Position numbers and translations under genes: made by a program. DNA of 13,865 nt. It comes from Polaromonas sp. (GTDB lineage Bacteria; Pseudomonadota; Gammaproteobacteria; Burkholderiales; Burkholderiaceae_C). This document shows positions 12,828-13,865 of this stretch, piece after piece (within the stretch, counting starts at the first letter, position 1; every line of letters begins with the position of its first letter). The notes under the pieces are model-generated. The model was not told the origin of the DNA and did not search any database. It saw only the letters and a program-made list of their open reading frames with translations. Where the stretch lies: positions 1-13,865 of the forward strand of contig JAHFQQ010000001.1 in NCBI GenBank assembly GCA_023259235.1, read 5' to 3'.

Positions 12828-13865
12828 TTACATCTTGCGCGGTGCGCTGACGCCAAGCACCGCCAGTCCATTGTGCAACACCTGTGCGGTGGCGGCGACG
12901 AGTGCCAGCCGCGCCAGCCTGAGCGCCTCGTCATCGACCAGAATCCGTTCGGCATCGTAATAGCTGTGGTAGCAGGCTGCCAGCTCACGCAGGTAAAACG
13001 CAACATCATGCGGCGCCAAACCGCTGGCCGCATGGCTGAGCATGTCGGGGTATTTGGCCAGCAGCAGCATCAGCGCCTGGGCAGGTGAACTGGTCAACGG
13101 CGACAGATCCACATCCTTGAGGCGGTTTTCATCACCGCCCTGGGCCGCCCACGCTGTGAGGATGGAGCAAATACGTGCGTGGGCATACTGCACGTAGTAC
13201 ACCGGGTTTTCATTATTTTTGGCCAGCGCCAGGTCAATATCAAAAATGTACTCGGTGTCGGGCTTGCGGCTGAGCAGAAAAAAACGTACGGCGTCGGCGC
13301 TGGTCCATTCAATCAGGTCGCGTAACGTGACATAACTGCCGGCGCGTTTGGATATCTTGACCTCTTCGCCCGCCCGCACCACGCGCACCATGGTGTGCAG
13401 CACATAGTCGGGGTAACCCGCTGGAATGCCTGCGCCCAGCGCCTGCAGCCCGGCGCGGACCCGGGCCGTGGTGCCATGGTGGTCCATGCCCTGGATGTTG
13501 ATGGCTTTGGAAAACCCGCGTTCCCACTTGGCCAGGTGGTAGGCCACGTCGGGAACGAAGTAGGTGTAGCTGCCGTCGCCCTTGCGCATGACGCGGTCCT
13601 TGTCGTCGCCGTATTCGGTGGACTTGAGCCAGAGTGCGCCGTCGTGCTCGTAGGTCTTGCCGGCATCGTGCAGTCGCGCCACGACCGCATCGACCTTGCC
13701 ACTCAAATACAGGCTGGACTCAAGATAGTAGTTGTCGAACCTGACCGCAAAAGCCTTCAGATCCAGATCCTGCTCATGGCGCAGGTAGGCCACGGCGAAC
13801 AGGCGGATGTCATCGAGCGCCTCCACATTACCCGAGGCGGCGAACTCGCGGTCGTCCGAGCGGAC
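12828..13865 (-). CDS. argS: Arginyl-tRNA synthetase, C-terminal 345 residues (cut by window edge)
   Basis: This class I synthetase charges tRNA-Arg. Its N-terminal part, with the HIGH motif, lies beyond the right edge. The frame is continuous to base 13865. The present part shows FVPDVAYHLAKWERG and the conserved GMDHHG of the catalytic domain, the KMSK-type loop as KISKRAGSYVTL (KISKR at 13344-13358), and the C-terminal anticodon-binding DALR domain beginning around YYVQYAHARICSIL. The protein ends VLHNGLAVLGVSAPRKM, close to the usual ArgS VLxNxLxLLGIxxPxxM end. The stop is a TAA at 12828-12830, six bases before the next gene. Confidence 0.96.
   Translation of the reverse strand, partial: VRSDDREFAASGNVEALDDIRLFAVAYLRHEQDLDLKAFAVRFDNYYLESSLYLSGKVDAVVARLHDAGKTYEHDGALWLKSTEYGDDKDRVMRKGDGSYTYFVPDVAYHLAKWERGFSKAINIQGMDHHGTTARVRAGLQALGAGIPAGYPDYVLHTMVRVVRAGEEVKISKRAGSYVTLRDLIEWTSADAVRFFLLSRKPDTEYIFDIDLALAKNNENPVYYVQYAHARICSILTAWAAQGGDENRLKDVDLSPLTSSPAQALMLLLAKYPDMLSHAASGLAPHDVAFYLRELAACYHSYYDAERILVDDEALRLARLALVAATAQVLHNGLAVLGVSAPRKM

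Overview
The window looks like a chromosomal segment of a Betaproteobacterium of the order Burkholderiales, most likely Comamonadaceae (Polaromonas/Rhodoferax-like). This is inferred from protein character, moderately high G+C, the tRNA-tuf arrangement and short dispersed repeats of a kind I associate with that family. No 16S rRNA is present, so the genus is a guess. Most genes are housekeeping genes on the minus strand. The exception is a plus-strand ABC transporter operon in the middle.

Layout, left to right. (1) 1-661, minus: tRNA-Tyr(GTA), tRNA-Gly(TCC), tRNA-Thr(GGT) and the first 38 codons of tuf, the conserved tRNA-tufB type operon. (2) 845-1666, minus: a YecA/UPF0149 protein whose zinc-binding SEC-C tail is cut off by an in-frame TAG. 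(3) 1731-3528, minus: a PIN-domain protein whose start overlaps the stop of an RlmL-type THUMP RNA methyltransferase. (4) 3677-6948, minus: lptA-lptB-rpoN, the end of the LPS-export/sigma-54 cluster, without lptC next to lptA or hpf next to rpoN. (5) 6949-11366: a block bounded by two imperfect copies of a terminator-like sequence. It holds a decayed ppsR fragment, a short palindrome, a three-gene iron(III)-type ABC transporter (fbpA-fbpB-fbpC) and a possible CsbD-like remnant. (6) 11401-13865, minus: dsbA, a SPOR-domain membrane protein and the C-terminal 345 codons of argS.

Functionally, tuf, the tRNAs, argS and the methyltransferase serve translation. LptA/LptB export LPS and RpoN reads -24/-12 promoters. 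FbpABC would bind ferric iron in the periplasm and import it. DsbA and the SPOR protein act in periplasmic disulfide formation and probably in cell division or peptidoglycan binding.

I found no CRISPR array, transposase, phage gene or clearly new multi-gene system. The unusual content is genome decay and repeat biology: the stop inside SEC-C, a ppsR relic that seems to join the first and a middle part of the gene, repeat elements forming the entire leader of rpoN and the last codons of the PIN gene, a repeat-like palindrome inside the rpoN coding sequence, and direct repeats flanking the transporter block.
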